A stretch of 64,000 nt of DNA from Pyxidicoccus xibeiensis (GTDB taxonomy: Bacteria > Myxococcota > Myxococcia > Myxococcales > Myxococcaceae): positions 98,800 to 162,799 of the forward strand of contig NZ_JAJVKV010000019.1 in the NCBI RefSeq assembly GCF_024198175.1, in the 5' to 3' direction. Of this stretch, positions 36,733-45,085 are shown one piece after another. Positions within the stretch are counted from its first letter, which is position 1; the number at the start of each line of letters is the position of its first letter. The translations under genes and the position numbers were made by a program. Below the pieces are notes generated by a model. That model was not told where the DNA came from and made no database searches. It saw only the letters and a program-made list of their open reading frames with translations.

Positions 36733-37107
36733 ATGCCTGAAACCCCGACCCTGCTGCTCGTGGACGACGACAGCTTCGTGCGCCGCATCCTCAAGGACGT
36801 CATCGCCGAGACAGGCATCGAGCTGCGCCTGCTCGAGGCCGCGGACGGAGAAGAAGGCCTGGCGGTGGCCGCGCGCGAGAAGCCCGCGGTGATGTTCCTG
36901 GACCTGTTCATGCCGAAGAAGAGCGGGCTGGAGGTGCTGGGGGCCATCAAGGCCGTGTCGCCGGCGACGCGCGTGCTGGTCATCAGCAGCATGGACGCCG
37001 AGCCCGTGGTGGAGCAGGCCATGGCCGCTGGCGCCGTGGGCTTCGTGGGCAAGCCCTTCCACCCGCTGGAAATCGCCTCGGCCGTGCGCCAGGCGCTGGC
37101 TCACTGA
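36733..37107 (+). CDS. Single-domain response regulator (CheY-like)
   Basis: A 124-residue receiver domain without output domain. Acidic residues DDD are at 11-13, the phospho-acceptor is Asp57 in VMFLDLFMPKKSG, the Ser of switch VISSMDA is near 85, and the Lys is in VGKPFHP. All functional residues are present. It is the first gene of a likely two-gene unit with the PilZ protein 16 bases on. The nearest histidine kinase in the window starts at 38533. Confidence 0.93.
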   Translation: MPETPTLLLVDDDSFVRRILKDVIAETGIELRLLEAADGEEGLAVAAREKPAVMFLDLFMPKKSGLEVLGAIKAVSPATRVLVISSMDAEPVVEQAMAAGAVGFVGKPFHPLEIASAVRQALAH

Positions 37108-37123
37108 TTCACGGGGTGTCTGC

Positions 37124-38299
37124 GTGTCGTCTCCTGCTGTTGGCTACTGGGTAGCGGACAACCTTGGACGTGTGCTGGGTCCCCTGGCGCTCCAGGCCCT
37201 GAGAGAGCTGATTGCCTCCGGCCGGCTGAAGGCCGCCGTGCGGGCCTCGCGTGACGGGACGAACTGGGTGGCCCTCCAGGAGCTGCCCGAGCTGAGCGAC
37301 CTGTTCGCCGCCGCGCGTCCGACGCAGTCCGTGGAGCAGCAGCAGGCCGAGCGCCTGCGCACGCAGCTGCGCGGCCTGCAGAACCTGCCGGCCCACGAGC
37401 TGTTCGGCATCAAGCCGCACGCCAGCCTGGACGAGCTGCGGCTGGCGTACTTCCGCATGGCGAAGCGCTTCACGCCAGACCACCTGGCCCCGGACACGCA
37501 CCCGGAGCTGCGCAAGGTGTCGGCGGAGATCTTCGACTTCCTCTCGCGCCGCATGCGCGAGGCGGAGGCCCTCTACACGCAGAGCGCGGCGCAGCAGCCC
37601 CGCGCGGCCCCGCCCCGGCTGGACATGAATGGCGCCCTGCCCCCGGCGCCGCCCATCGCCCCCACCGCGCCTCCGGTGGCGCCCGTGGCCCCTCCCGTCG
37701 CACAGGTGCGCCCGCCCCCCGTGGCTCCTCCGGCCGCTCCGGCCATGCCGCCCCGGCCGCCGCCGGTGGTGCACACCGCGCCCGCCGCTCCGGCCATGCC
37801 GCCCCGGCCGCCGCCGGTGATGCACGCGGCGCCCATGGCCGCGCGCGCCCCCGTCGCGCCTCCACCGCCCGTGTCGCGGCCCGCTCCGGCGCCGCCTCCG
37901 CCCGCGCCGTCCGTGCGCAAGGCGACCACCGCGCCCACCTACTCCAGCGCGGAGTTCGTGGGCCTGGAGCGCCGCTCGGATGACCGCATCCATGCGGACG
38001 TGAAGGTCACGCTGCAGAATGCCGGCATCTTCACCGACCACCGCATCATCAACCTGTCCTCGGGCGGACTGTTCATTGCCACGGACAAGCCGCTGCGGCT
38101 GGGGACCCTGGTGGAGCTGACGCTCCGCTTCGACGAGCCGCAGCGGGTGATGACGCTGCGCAGCTCCGTCATCTGGGAGAACTCCCTGGAGGACGGAAAG
38201 AACCCGCGGGGCTACGGCCTGCGGCTGAGCCACCTGCGCGCGGAGGAGAAGGAGTTCATCCAGAAGTACCTCACGCGCGCCAAGCCCGCGAAGAAGTAG
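37124..38299 (+). CDS. GYF-like / J-like / PilZ multidomain protein
   Basis: A 391-residue soluble protein. Residues 1-62 look like a GYF_2/DUF4339 domain (VGYWVADNLGRVLGPLALQA). Residues 86-150 resemble a degenerate J-domain (LFGIKPHASLDELRLAYFRM; the HPD loop is TPDH). Residues ~157-270 are a Pro/Ala-rich linker with two copies of APAMPPRPPPV. Residues 283-388 form a PilZ domain with RRSDDR (283-288) and NLSSGG near 310, both c-di-GMP-binding signatures. It should be a c-di-GMP effector, perhaps in motility or polysaccharide control. GTG 37124 lies 16 bases after the response regulator gene, so the two are probably co-expressed. Confidence 0.85.
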   Translation: MSSPAVGYWVADNLGRVLGPLALQALRELIASGRLKAAVRASRDGTNWVALQELPELSDLFAAARPTQSVEQQQAERLRTQLRGLQNLPAHELFGIKPHASLDELRLAYFRMAKRFTPDHLAPDTHPELRKVSAEIFDFLSRRMREAEALYTQSAAQQPRAAPPRLDMNGALPPAPPIAPTAPPVAPVAPPVAQVRPPPVAPPAAPAMPPRPPPVVHTAPAAPAMPPRPPPVMHAAPMAARAPVAPPPPVSRPAPAPPPPAPSVRKATTAPTYSSAEFVGLERRSDDRIHADVKVTLQNAGIFTDHRIINLSSGGLFIATDKPLRLGTLVELTLRFDEPQRVMTLRSSVIWENSLEDGKNPRGYGLRLSHLRAEEKEFIQKYLTRAKPAKK

Positions 38300-38302
38300 C
38301 GA

Positions 38303-38413
38303 CTAGAGCAGCTGACCGAGGAACACCGCTCCCGTCATCACGAAGGCGGCCATCACCGCCATCACCGCCTTCAGCTCCAGGTCATCGCGGTCCATCACGC
38401 TCAAGAAGTTCAT
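38303..38413 (-). CDS. 36-residue single-span membrane microprotein
   Basis: A short frame read on the minus strand: MNFLSVMDRDDLELK, then a hydrophobic helix AVMAVMAAFVMTGAVFLGQLL and stop. GGAGG stands eight bases upstream of the ATG in a clean GGAGGTAACGACA context, one of the better ribosome sites in this window. The frame ends three bases after the convergent PilZ gene. Single-helix microproteins often regulate a membrane partner. None is identifiable, and the gene lies between the PilZ protein and a histidine kinase. Confidence 0.6.
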   Translation of the reverse strand: MNFLSVMDRDDLELKAVMAVMAAFVMTGAVFLGQLL

Positions 38414-38532
38414 TGTCGTTACCTCCGGTCAGCCCACTCCCTGATCCATACGGGCGTGCGGGATGAGCCATTGCACACCCCCTCCGGTGGGTCCCAGATG
38501 CCCGCTTGCGGACGCTCGGGACGCCCCACAGG

Positions 38533-40164
38533 ATGGCGGCCGTGTCCAACGCCTTCGCCGACTACCGGCTGCTCGAAGGGCTGCCCATTCCCGCCGCTGT
38601 CACCCGTGGAGAGCAGGTGCTCAGCGCCAACCCGGCGCTCGCGGCCCTGCTGGGCATTCCGCTCGCGGAGCTGCTGTCCACCCCGACCTCGGGGCTCATC
38701 TCACGCTTCGTCCCCAGGGAGCAGGCCTGGGTGGAGCCGATGTACGAGGCGATGACGCGGGGAGGGCCACGTCCGGAGCGGCCGGTCTGGATGCGCCTCC
38801 GCCGGGCAGACGGGCAGGAGTGCACCCTCTCGCTGCACTATGCGCCCGGCTTCAGCCCGGAAGATAGCGTGGTGCTCATGATGGACGCGGAGGGAGAGGA
38901 CTCCGTCCGGCGGCTCACCGAGGCGCTGGTGACGGCCGCCGGGGAGATGATGCGGTGCCGCGACGAGCAGGCGGTGCTGGAGACGGCCGTGGAGGCGGTG
39001 CACCAGCAGGGCTTCTATGTGTCGGTGCTGCGGCTGGAAGGGGACGTGTTCCGGCACGGGCCCATGCGGCAGGAGCCCGCTGGCGTGGCCGCGGCGGAGC
39101 AGCTCTACGGGATGCCCATGGGCGACGTGCGCATCCCCATCTCCACCGTGCCGCACTTCCAGGAGGTGCTCGAGCGGCGCAAGGCGGCCTTCCACCAGGA
39201 CATGTTCAGCGTGGTGAAGCGCATCCACCCGCCGGAGGTGTTCGCGAAAATCCAGCAGCTGTACCCGCCGGACTCACGAGGCCTGGACGCGCCCCTGCTC
39301 GTGGAGGGCCGGCCCTACGGCCTGCTCTCCGTGCAGGGCACGGCGCTCACCCCGGCGAGCGCGGGCACGCTGGAGCTGTTCGCGCGGCTGGTGGGCAGCG
39401 CGCTGGAGAACGTGCGCAACCACCAGATGTCGGCGGTGCGGTTGGACCAGCTGTCGCGGCTGCAGGACGAGCTGGTGGCGAACGAGCGGCTGACGGTGCT
39501 GGGCGAGGCGGCCGGCGTGGTGGCCCACGAGGTGCGCAACCCGCTGGGCGCCATCCTCAACGCGGTGGCGGTGCTGCGGCGCGAGGCGCACCTGGGCCCC
39601 ACCGGCCAGGCCGCGGTGGGCATGCTGGAGGAGGAGGTCATCCGGCTGGAGGACATCGTCAAGGACCTGCTGGACGTGGTGCGCCCGCTGGAGCCGCGTC
39701 CCCGGCCGGTGCAGCTGGGCGAGCTGGTGCGCCGTGCGCTGGGGCAGCTGCACGGGGCTCCGGACGCACCCACCCTGCGCTTCACGGTGAACGAGGCGCC
39801 GGACACGCCCTCCATCGAGGGCGACGAGCTGCTGCTCCAGCTGGCGGTGACGCACCTGGTGCGCAACGCGGTGCAGGCGTCTCCCACCGGCGGCAGCGTG
39901 CGGATGTCGGTGGAGCGCTCGAAGGCCGGAGGCGTGTGCCTGGTGGTGGAGGACGAGGGGCCCGGCATCCCCAACGTGGCCCCCCAGCGCATCTTCGAGC
40001 CCTTCTTCCTCACGCGCGCCAACGGCCGCGGGCTGGGGCTGGCCATCGTCCGGCGCGTGGTGCTGGCGCACGGTGGCACCGTGCGGGCCAGCGGCAGGCA
40101 CGGCGGCGGGGCCCGCTTCGAGGTGGTGCTGCCAGCGGAGCCTACCCGTAGGTCTCCCGCTTGA
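38533..40164 (+). CDS. PAS-GAF sensor histidine kinase
   Basis: A 543-residue soluble kinase without membrane segments. A PAS-like domain (1-110, YRLLEGLPIPAAVTRGEQVL) is followed by a GAF-like region (125-300), then a dimerisation helix with His332 in VVAHEVRNPLGAI. The ATPase domain has LVRNAVQ, DEGPGIPN and GRGLGLAIV. The C-terminus ends without a receiver. It senses an unknown cytoplasmic signal; a partner regulator is not adjacent on this strand, although a receiver lies 1.4 kb upstream. ATG 38533 is chosen; GTG 38542 is close. The 3' end overlaps the convergent oxidoreductase by 23 bases. Confidence 0.93.
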   Translation: MAAVSNAFADYRLLEGLPIPAAVTRGEQVLSANPALAALLGIPLAELLSTPTSGLISRFVPREQAWVEPMYEAMTRGGPRPERPVWMRLRRADGQECTLSLHYAPGFSPEDSVVLMMDAEGEDSVRRLTEALVTAAGEMMRCRDEQAVLETAVEAVHQQGFYVSVLRLEGDVFRHGPMRQEPAGVAAAEQLYGMPMGDVRIPISTVPHFQEVLERRKAAFHQDMFSVVKRIHPPEVFAKIQQLYPPDSRGLDAPLLVEGRPYGLLSVQGTALTPASAGTLELFARLVGSALENVRNHQMSAVRLDQLSRLQDELVANERLTVLGEAAGVVAHEVRNPLGAILNAVAVLRREAHLGPTGQAAVGMLEEEVIRLEDIVKDLLDVVRPLEPRPRPVQLGELVRRALGQLHGAPDAPTLRFTVNEAPDTPSIEGDELLLQLAVTHLVRNAVQASPTGGSVRMSVERSKAGGVCLVVEDEGPGIPNVAPQRIFEPFFLTRANGRGLGLAIVRRVVLAHGGTVRASGRHGGGARFEVVLPAEPTRRSPA

Positions 40165-41032
40165 TGCGCTTGTCCGCGAGGCCCAGCGCATGGAGGTGGC
40201 CGAGCACCGTCTCCATGAAGCGCGGCGTGGCGGGCGTGCGCGTCTCCAGCGCCTTGCGCCGGTCCCACGGCGTAATCGCCGGGCCGCACGCGTAGACGAG
40301 GCAGGTGTCCCGGTCCGGAATCAGCTCCTCCAGCAGGGCCTGGCCCACGCGGCCCTTGCGCACCGCGGGGCCGAAGCGGGCCTCGTCCGTCTCGCGGGTG
40401 AGGGTGTGCACCACGCGCACGAGGTCCGGGTGGGCGCGCTCCAGGGCGGCCAGCTCGTCGCCGTAGAGCACGTCGCCCCACGTCTTGCTGGAGAAGAGGA
40501 AGGTGTGGCGCAGCTTCAGGCCGCGGTGGAGCGCGTCCTTGAGGATGGCGAAGTTGGGCACCGCGCCGGAGCCGGCCACCAGGTGGACGATGTGCCCGGT
40601 GCGCTGCTCCACGTCCTCCGGCAGGACGTACGGCCCCATGAAGCCCAGCACCTTGAGGCGCGCGCCGGTGAGCCGGCCGTGCACGAGGTAGGGGGACAGG
40701 AGCGGCGGGTACCGGGTGAGGCCGGGGATGAACTCCTCGTCCTTGACGGTGATGGCCACCAGCGGCTCGTGGGGCGCGGAGGCCAGCGAGTAGGAGCGCT
40801 GCGGCTCCTTGCGGCCCTTCTGCTCCTGGAGGTAGGCGGACAGGCGCCCGAGTGCGGGGAACTGGTGCGGGTCGAGGTTGAGGAACTGCCCGGCCTTGTA
40901 GTCGAGCGGGACGCCGCCGAAGTCGAGGAAGAGCGTGGCCGTGTCGTGCGTGTCCATCCGCACGCTGGCGACCGTGACTTCGTACTCGACGGGCTTCCTG
41001 CTGCGCGAGGGGCTGGCTTCGACGGCGCTCAT
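40142..41032 (-). CDS. Ferredoxin-NADP reductase-like FAD oxidoreductase
   Basis: A 296-residue flavoprotein of the FNR superfamily. FAD motif RSYSLASAP lies near residue 79, a Gly-rich NAD(P) segment is VAGSGAVPNFAIL, and the C-terminal VYACGPAITPWDRRK matches the conserved CGP motif. There is no ferredoxin domain in the same chain, so it would pass electrons between NAD(P)H and a separate carrier. Its role is not shown by neighbours. ATG 41032 follows GGGAACAGAG. The 3' end overlaps the histidine kinase end. Confidence 0.88.
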   Translation of the reverse strand: MSAVEASPSRSRKPVEYEVTVASVRMDTHDTATLFLDFGGVPLDYKAGQFLNLDPHQFPALGRLSAYLQEQKGRKEPQRSYSLASAPHEPLVAITVKDEEFIPGLTRYPPLLSPYLVHGRLTGARLKVLGFMGPYVLPEDVEQRTGHIVHLVAGSGAVPNFAILKDALHRGLKLRHTFLFSSKTWGDVLYGDELAALERAHPDLVRVVHTLTRETDEARFGPAVRKGRVGQALLEELIPDRDTCLVYACGPAITPWDRRKALETRTPATPRFMETVLGHLHALGLADKRIKRETYG

Positions 41033-41359
41033 GCTCTGTTCCCTTAGCGCAACCCGCGCCCTCTCGCCGATGGCTTTGCGCCGTCACCTGTTCGTGGCCG
41101 GCGCCGACCCGGGCGGGTCGGGTACCCTGGCAGGCGCAGGAGTGCTCCCGTCCGGCAGTCGGTCCGGAGCGTTGGCTGTACGACGGCCTGCCCGGCAGGC
41201 GGGGTGGCGTGCCGCGTCAGGGCTGACGGGCGGCACGGGGCGGGACTACATCTTCTGGCGGTGGGTAGCGGTGCTGGGGCCCCGGCACCAACGCTCGGAC
41301 GCGGGGGCTCCGGGCGGGCCATGCTCCCCACCCGTTCCCTGGCAGGAGGCGACACCCGC
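41033..41359. other. Intergenic region without recognised gene
   Basis: A 327-base divergent region between the FNR-like gene and the acyltransferase. It contains only short GC-rich inverted repeats such as GCCTGCC/GGCAGGC near 41189. Open frames across it show no codon bias typical of this genome or recognisable motifs. It should hold promoters for both genes. Confidence 0.6.
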
Positions 41360-42133
41360 GTGCTGCGCATCCTCTTCTATCTGATGGCCAAGCTTCCGGA
41401 GGGCGCCCGCCGCCACGTGGTGCGCGCGCTGATGGACACGGTGTGGGACGTGCTGGCGGAGGAGGAGGTGGAGGGCCGGGACAACATTCCGGACGAGCCC
41501 TGCCTCTTCATCGCCAACCACCTGTCCAACGCGGACGGCTTCACGCTGGACCGGGCCTTCCGTCCCAGGAAGGTCATCTTCCTGGCGGGCGTGAAGCTGC
41601 AGGGCACGACGATGACACGGCTGGCGTCGGAGGTGATGGACACCATCGCCATCAAGCCCAACTCGGCGGACATCGAGGCCATGCGGCGGGCGGTGGAGAC
41701 GCTCAAGGGTGGCGACTCGGTGCTCATCTTCCCGGAGGGCGCGCGCAGCCGCACGGGCGAGCTGCTGCAGGCGAAGAAGGGCGTGTCGCTGATTGCCAAG
41801 CGCGCGGGCGTGCCCGTGGTGCCGGTGGCGCTGCGGGGCACGGAGAAGCTGATGCCCATCAACGACCAGGACATGGGTGGGGAGCGGCTGTACCGCGCCC
41901 GCGTCCTGGTGCGCTTCGGCAAGCCGTTCCGCGTGGAGGACCTGGAGGCGGAGGCGGCCGGGGCGCAGGACGCGCGCCAGGGGCTGGTGGACGCGATGAT
42001 GCGCCGGGTGGCGGAGCTGCTGCCGCCCGAGTACCGCGGCGTCTACGCGGACGCCCCGCTCCAGGCGGCCCCGGGCCCGCGTAGCCAGCGGCGGGGACTG
42101 GAGCCCGAGCAGCCCTCCGCGCCCGCGCCGTGA
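41360..42133 (+). CDS. Lysophospholipid acyltransferase (PlsC family)
   Basis: A 257-residue enzyme that esterifies lysophosphatidic acid or a related acceptor. The catalytic H-x4-D motif is NHLSNAD, the second block is near VIFLAGVKLQ, and FPEGARSRTGE is the phosphate-binding motif III. It lacks clear membrane spans but has an N-terminal amphipathic stretch (VLRILFYLMAKL). GTG 41360 is preferred because AGGAGG lies ten bases before it; ATG 41321 would add 13 residues without a binding site. A strong hairpin begins at its stop codon. Confidence 0.9.
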   Translation: MLRILFYLMAKLPEGARRHVVRALMDTVWDVLAEEEVEGRDNIPDEPCLFIANHLSNADGFTLDRAFRPRKVIFLAGVKLQGTTMTRLASEVMDTIAIKPNSADIEAMRRAVETLKGGDSVLIFPEGARSRTGELLQAKKGVSLIAKRAGVPVVPVALRGTEKLMPINDQDMGGERLYRARVLVRFGKPFRVEDLEAEAAGAQDARQGLVDAMMRRVAELLPPEYRGVYADAPLQAAPGPRSQRRGLEPEQPSAPAP

Positions 42134-42157
42134 GCGAAGGGCGTCCTCCTTCGCTCA
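42131..42157 (+). terminator. Strong hairpin at the end of the acyltransferase gene
   Basis: TGAGCGAAGG at 42131-42140, which includes the stop codon, pairs perfectly with CCTTCGCTCA at 42148-42157 around a 7-base loop. No U-run follows, but a ten-base perfect stem at the stop strongly suggests a terminator. Confidence 0.65.
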
Positions 42158-42233
42158 GAGGGTGGCAGGACCGCCACCTGCCGCCTTGATGGGTATGGAC
42201 TGAGGCGCCCATGCTGGTAGGTTCTCCGCCACC

Positions 42234-43151
42234 ATGTGGCGTCCCCTCCCTCATTGGCTCGTCGTGCTGTTCCTCCTGGTCGCCTTCACGGCGTCAGCAC
42301 GGGAACGCGAGTCCGCCGCCGTCAGGACCCTCCTCATCTCCGACCATCCGGCACAGGAGGCACATCGGGTCTCCGTGAGCGGGCAGGTCGCCACGGTCCT
42401 CAGGTTCGATCAGGCCTGCGACGCCGCACGGACCCGACTCCTGGGCTGGGAAGGCCGGTTCGAGCCTCCCGCCGTCATGGGAAAGCTCGTGGTGGTCGTG
42501 CCGCTGCGCGACCTCGCGGAAGACGAGCGAGTCCCATTGCTCGTCACACTCGCGGACGGGACGGAGTTCCCGTTCCTGTTGGGGCCGCCACGTGAAGGCC
42601 AACGCGTGGACCAGCAGGTGAACGTGTTCAAGGACCGCAAGAGCTACAATGCGGTGCTCTCGTCGCTGTACGACGCGCTCGGTCGAGAGCGAATCCTGGT
42701 GAAAGAGAACGAGCGCTTTCGGAAGGAGGAGACATCACCCGACCACGCCCTGGCCGCACTGCTGGCCTCGGGCGCCGTGACGCAGACCCCGTTCCGTCCA
42801 ATTCGAACCTGGCTGTTCAAGGAGGACGACGCTGACATCCACATCGTTGCCTACTCTGGCAGGTTGAAGGCTGCGGTCCTCGTCACCCTCCGGAATCACG
42901 ACCCCAAGCGCCCCTGGCGCTTGAAGGAAGCCCGCCTCATGACCACGCCAGGAGGCGAGACGCGCACCGTCGCCATCCGGGCGACCCACTCCTCGATTCC
43001 ACCCCGTGAGGAAGGTCGGCTCGCCTTCATCGTAGACAAGGAAGCGTTCGTGGACGCGGGGAAGCCCACGCAACTGGCGCTGGAGCTCGTCCGTCACGAC
43101 GGTCTGCGGCAGGCCCTCGTCGTGCTGGATCCCCGGCTCGCGCGAGAGTAG
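42234..43151 (+). CDS. DUF2381 family exported protein
   Basis: A 305-residue protein of the myxobacteria-specific DUF2381 paralogous family. A Sec signal (MWRPLPHWLVVLFLLVAFTASA) ends at an AxA-type site. The N-terminal half is beta-rich (TVLRFDQACDAARTRLLGWE). A central helical segment (ALGRERILVKENERFRKEE, then HALAALLASGAVTQTPF) leads to a second beta-rich domain. No catalytic motif is known for the family. It lies ten bases before a small lipoprotein gene and almost certainly forms an operon with it. A decayed copy of the same pair sits at 5893-6436. Confidence 0.9.
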   Translation: MWRPLPHWLVVLFLLVAFTASARERESAAVRTLLISDHPAQEAHRVSVSGQVATVLRFDQACDAARTRLLGWEGRFEPPAVMGKLVVVVPLRDLAEDERVPLLVTLADGTEFPFLLGPPREGQRVDQQVNVFKDRKSYNAVLSSLYDALGRERILVKENERFRKEETSPDHALAALLASGAVTQTPFRPIRTWLFKEDDADIHIVAYSGRLKAAVLVTLRNHDPKRPWRLKEARLMTTPGGETRTVAIRATHSSIPPREEGRLAFIVDKEAFVDAGKPTQLALELVRHDGLRQALVVLDPRLARE

Positions 43152-43161
43152 GAGCCAGGGC

Positions 43162-43659
43162 ATGACGGATTCGAGATTCACCCACCTGTGCTTCGCGGTC
43201 CTGCTTGCGACGTCCGCCGGCTGCACTGCGACTGGCCCGGGTGGAGTGGCCCTCCGACCCGATGGGACACCTGGCTCCGAGAAGTGTCCGGAAGAAGCCC
43301 TCAAGGCGATGCGCTACCTGCGCGCGCGGGTCGGCGACGGTGCATCTGTCGAGCTCGACGCGAACCAGGACGACGCCCGTCCCATCACTCTCTATGACGG
43401 CCTCGTCGAGAGCGTTCTGTTTGGCGAGCTCGGGACGCTCGGGACCGGCACCCGGCTCTATGGGCGGGTCTGGACGGGAGGTCCGCAGGTCGTCATCCGT
43501 TACTACGAGGCCCATCCGCTTGACGGAGACAAGGTCCCCATCTGCGCGGTGGCGAGATTGTCCAAGGGGCAGCTCAGGAAGCTGCATGAGTCGAAGCCCG
43601 GCATGGCCCTCCTCGAGTTCTCCACCGCAGGGGTATTCATCGTGGACGAGTTCCGGTGA
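43162..43659 (+). CDS. Small lipoprotein, partner of DUF2381 protein
   Basis: A 165-residue lipoprotein. The signal MTDSRFTHLCFAVLLATSAGC has lipobox SAGC. The mature part begins GVALRPDGTPGSEKCPEEAL and ends AGVFIVDEFR. YDGLVESVLFGELG and GTRLYGRVWTGGPQVVIRYY suggest a compact beta-barrel. Two cysteines in the mature part (KCPEEA, PICAVA) could pair. The function is unknown. A paralogue fragment at 6057-6436 lacks 38 internal codons. Its conserved pairing with DUF2381 suggests a shared envelope complex. Confidence 0.85.
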   Translation: MTDSRFTHLCFAVLLATSAGCTATGPGGVALRPDGTPGSEKCPEEALKAMRYLRARVGDGASVELDANQDDARPITLYDGLVESVLFGELGTLGTGTRLYGRVWTGGPQVVIRYYEAHPLDGDKVPICAVARLSKGQLRKLHESKPGMALLEFSTAGVFIVDEFR

Positions 43660-43703
43660 AGCGACGTTGCGTCCGGTCTTGGTAAGCGGGCAATGATCTC
43701 CCT

Positions 43704-44849
43704 GTGACGAGCCCCCCTCCGAAGGTCGAACAGCTCTACGTGTCCACCCTGCCCGGGCTGGAGCTCGCGCTGGAGGCAGAAGCGTCCGCGCTGGGCTGGA
43801 AGCCGCGCCGCGCAGAGGGCGGCGTGGAGCTGGAAGGCCCGGCGGGGCTGCACCAGGAGGCCAACCTACGCCTGCGTACCGCCAGCCGCGTGCTGCTGCG
43901 CGTGGGCACCTTCCGCGCGGGAGACTCGGACACGCTGGCCGAGCACCTGGGCGCGATGGACTTGTCGCGCCTCTGGGATGGGCGCACGCCGCCGAAGCTG
44001 TCGGTGAGCCTGCACCGCTCGCGGGTGCCGGGCGCGGACGTGGTGTTCTCCGCGGCGGCCTATGCGTGGGGCCTTCCCTCGGTGGAGCAGGCCGGGGCGC
44101 TCGAGGAAGAGGGCAGCGGCCCGGGCCTCACGTTGCTGGTGCGCGTGGAGGGGGACGTCTTCACCGTGAGTGCCGACACCAGCGGCGAGCCCCTGCACCG
44201 GCGCGGCTACCGACAGGAGGTGAGCCGCGCGCCCCTGCGCGAGACGCTGGCGGCCGGCATCCTCCGGCTGGCGGGGTACGACGGCGCGGAGCCCCTGGTG
44301 GACCCGATGTGCGGCTCGGGCACATTCCTCATCGAGGGGGCGTGGATGTCCATGAACCGGGCGCCGGGGCTGACGCGCGCCTTCGCTTTCGAGTCTTTCC
44401 CCGGCTTCGACGCGGAGGCCTGGGCCCGGCGCAAGGCACAGGCCGAGGCCGACGCCCTCCCCGCGCCCCGGGCGGTGATTCATGGCCATGACATCAACGC
44501 GGGCTCGCTGGGCACGGCGCGGCGCAATGCCCGGCGTGCCGGGGTGACGCTCGCGCTGGAGCGCAAGGACGTGCGCACGCTGACGGCGCCCTCCCCCGGC
44601 CCCGGGCTGGTGGTGGCCAATCCGCCCTATGGCAAGCGCGTGGGAGAGGCCGAGGACCTGCCTGGCCTCTACCGCGCGCTGGGCGCCACGCTGCGCCGCG
44701 GTTTCGCGGGCTGGCGCGCGGCCGTCATCCTCCCGGACGACACGGCGCTGGTGAAGGCGTTGGACCTGCCCGGCGCCAGGAGCCTCCCCGTGCGCAACGG
44801 AGGGCTCCGGTGCCGGCTGCTGCTCACGGACGCCGCCAGCACTTCGTAG
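43704..44849 (+). CDS. THUMP-domain class I RNA methyltransferase
   Basis: A 381-residue enzyme like the N-terminal half of RlmKL (RlmL/YcbY). An N-terminal ferredoxin-like and THUMP region (1-155) is followed by a Rossmann methyltransferase with SAM motif DPMCGSGTFLIEG and catalytic NPPYGKRVGE, the NPPY signature of N2-guanine or N6-adenine methylation. It probably modifies 23S rRNA or tRNA guanine. GTG 43704 begins VTSPPPKVEQLYVSTLPGLE, matching the family start. It stands 44 bases after the lipoprotein gene. Confidence 0.92.
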   Translation: MTSPPPKVEQLYVSTLPGLELALEAEASALGWKPRRAEGGVELEGPAGLHQEANLRLRTASRVLLRVGTFRAGDSDTLAEHLGAMDLSRLWDGRTPPKLSVSLHRSRVPGADVVFSAAAYAWGLPSVEQAGALEEEGSGPGLTLLVRVEGDVFTVSADTSGEPLHRRGYRQEVSRAPLRETLAAGILRLAGYDGAEPLVDPMCGSGTFLIEGAWMSMNRAPGLTRAFAFESFPGFDAEAWARRKAQAEADALPAPRAVIHGHDINAGSLGTARRNARRAGVTLALERKDVRTLTAPSPGPGLVVANPPYGKRVGEAEDLPGLYRALGATLRRGFAGWRAAVILPDDTALVKALDLPGARSLPVRNGGLRCRLLLTDAASTS

Positions 44850-45085
44850 CAGCCGATGAACGCCTGCCAGGCGTGTGTCTTTGTTTCAGCTCTTCCAGCT
44901 TTTACCGAGCCTGTTACAACTGTGTATCAATACGGCGGACCTGGGAACCCGGGCAGGCAACCTCAGCGTCAGGATTGACCTCGTGATAACTCGGTAAGCC
45001 CTGTATCGCGCCCGGCGGCACAGCGGGCGAGGCATCAGGGACCCATTTTACAGACGGCCCCGAGGCGCTGGAGCATCTGCGTCAC

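Noticed and set aside
41072..41383. Possible gene in the FNR/acyltransferase gap
   Set aside because: The translation is Gly/Arg-rich, without conserved motifs, and it overlaps the well-supported acyltransferase start.
44850..45085. Possible riboswitch before the 7TM chemoreceptor
   Set aside because: I looked for c-di-GMP (GEMM-type) core motifs and found none. Only a short CGCCCG/CGGGCG stem is present.
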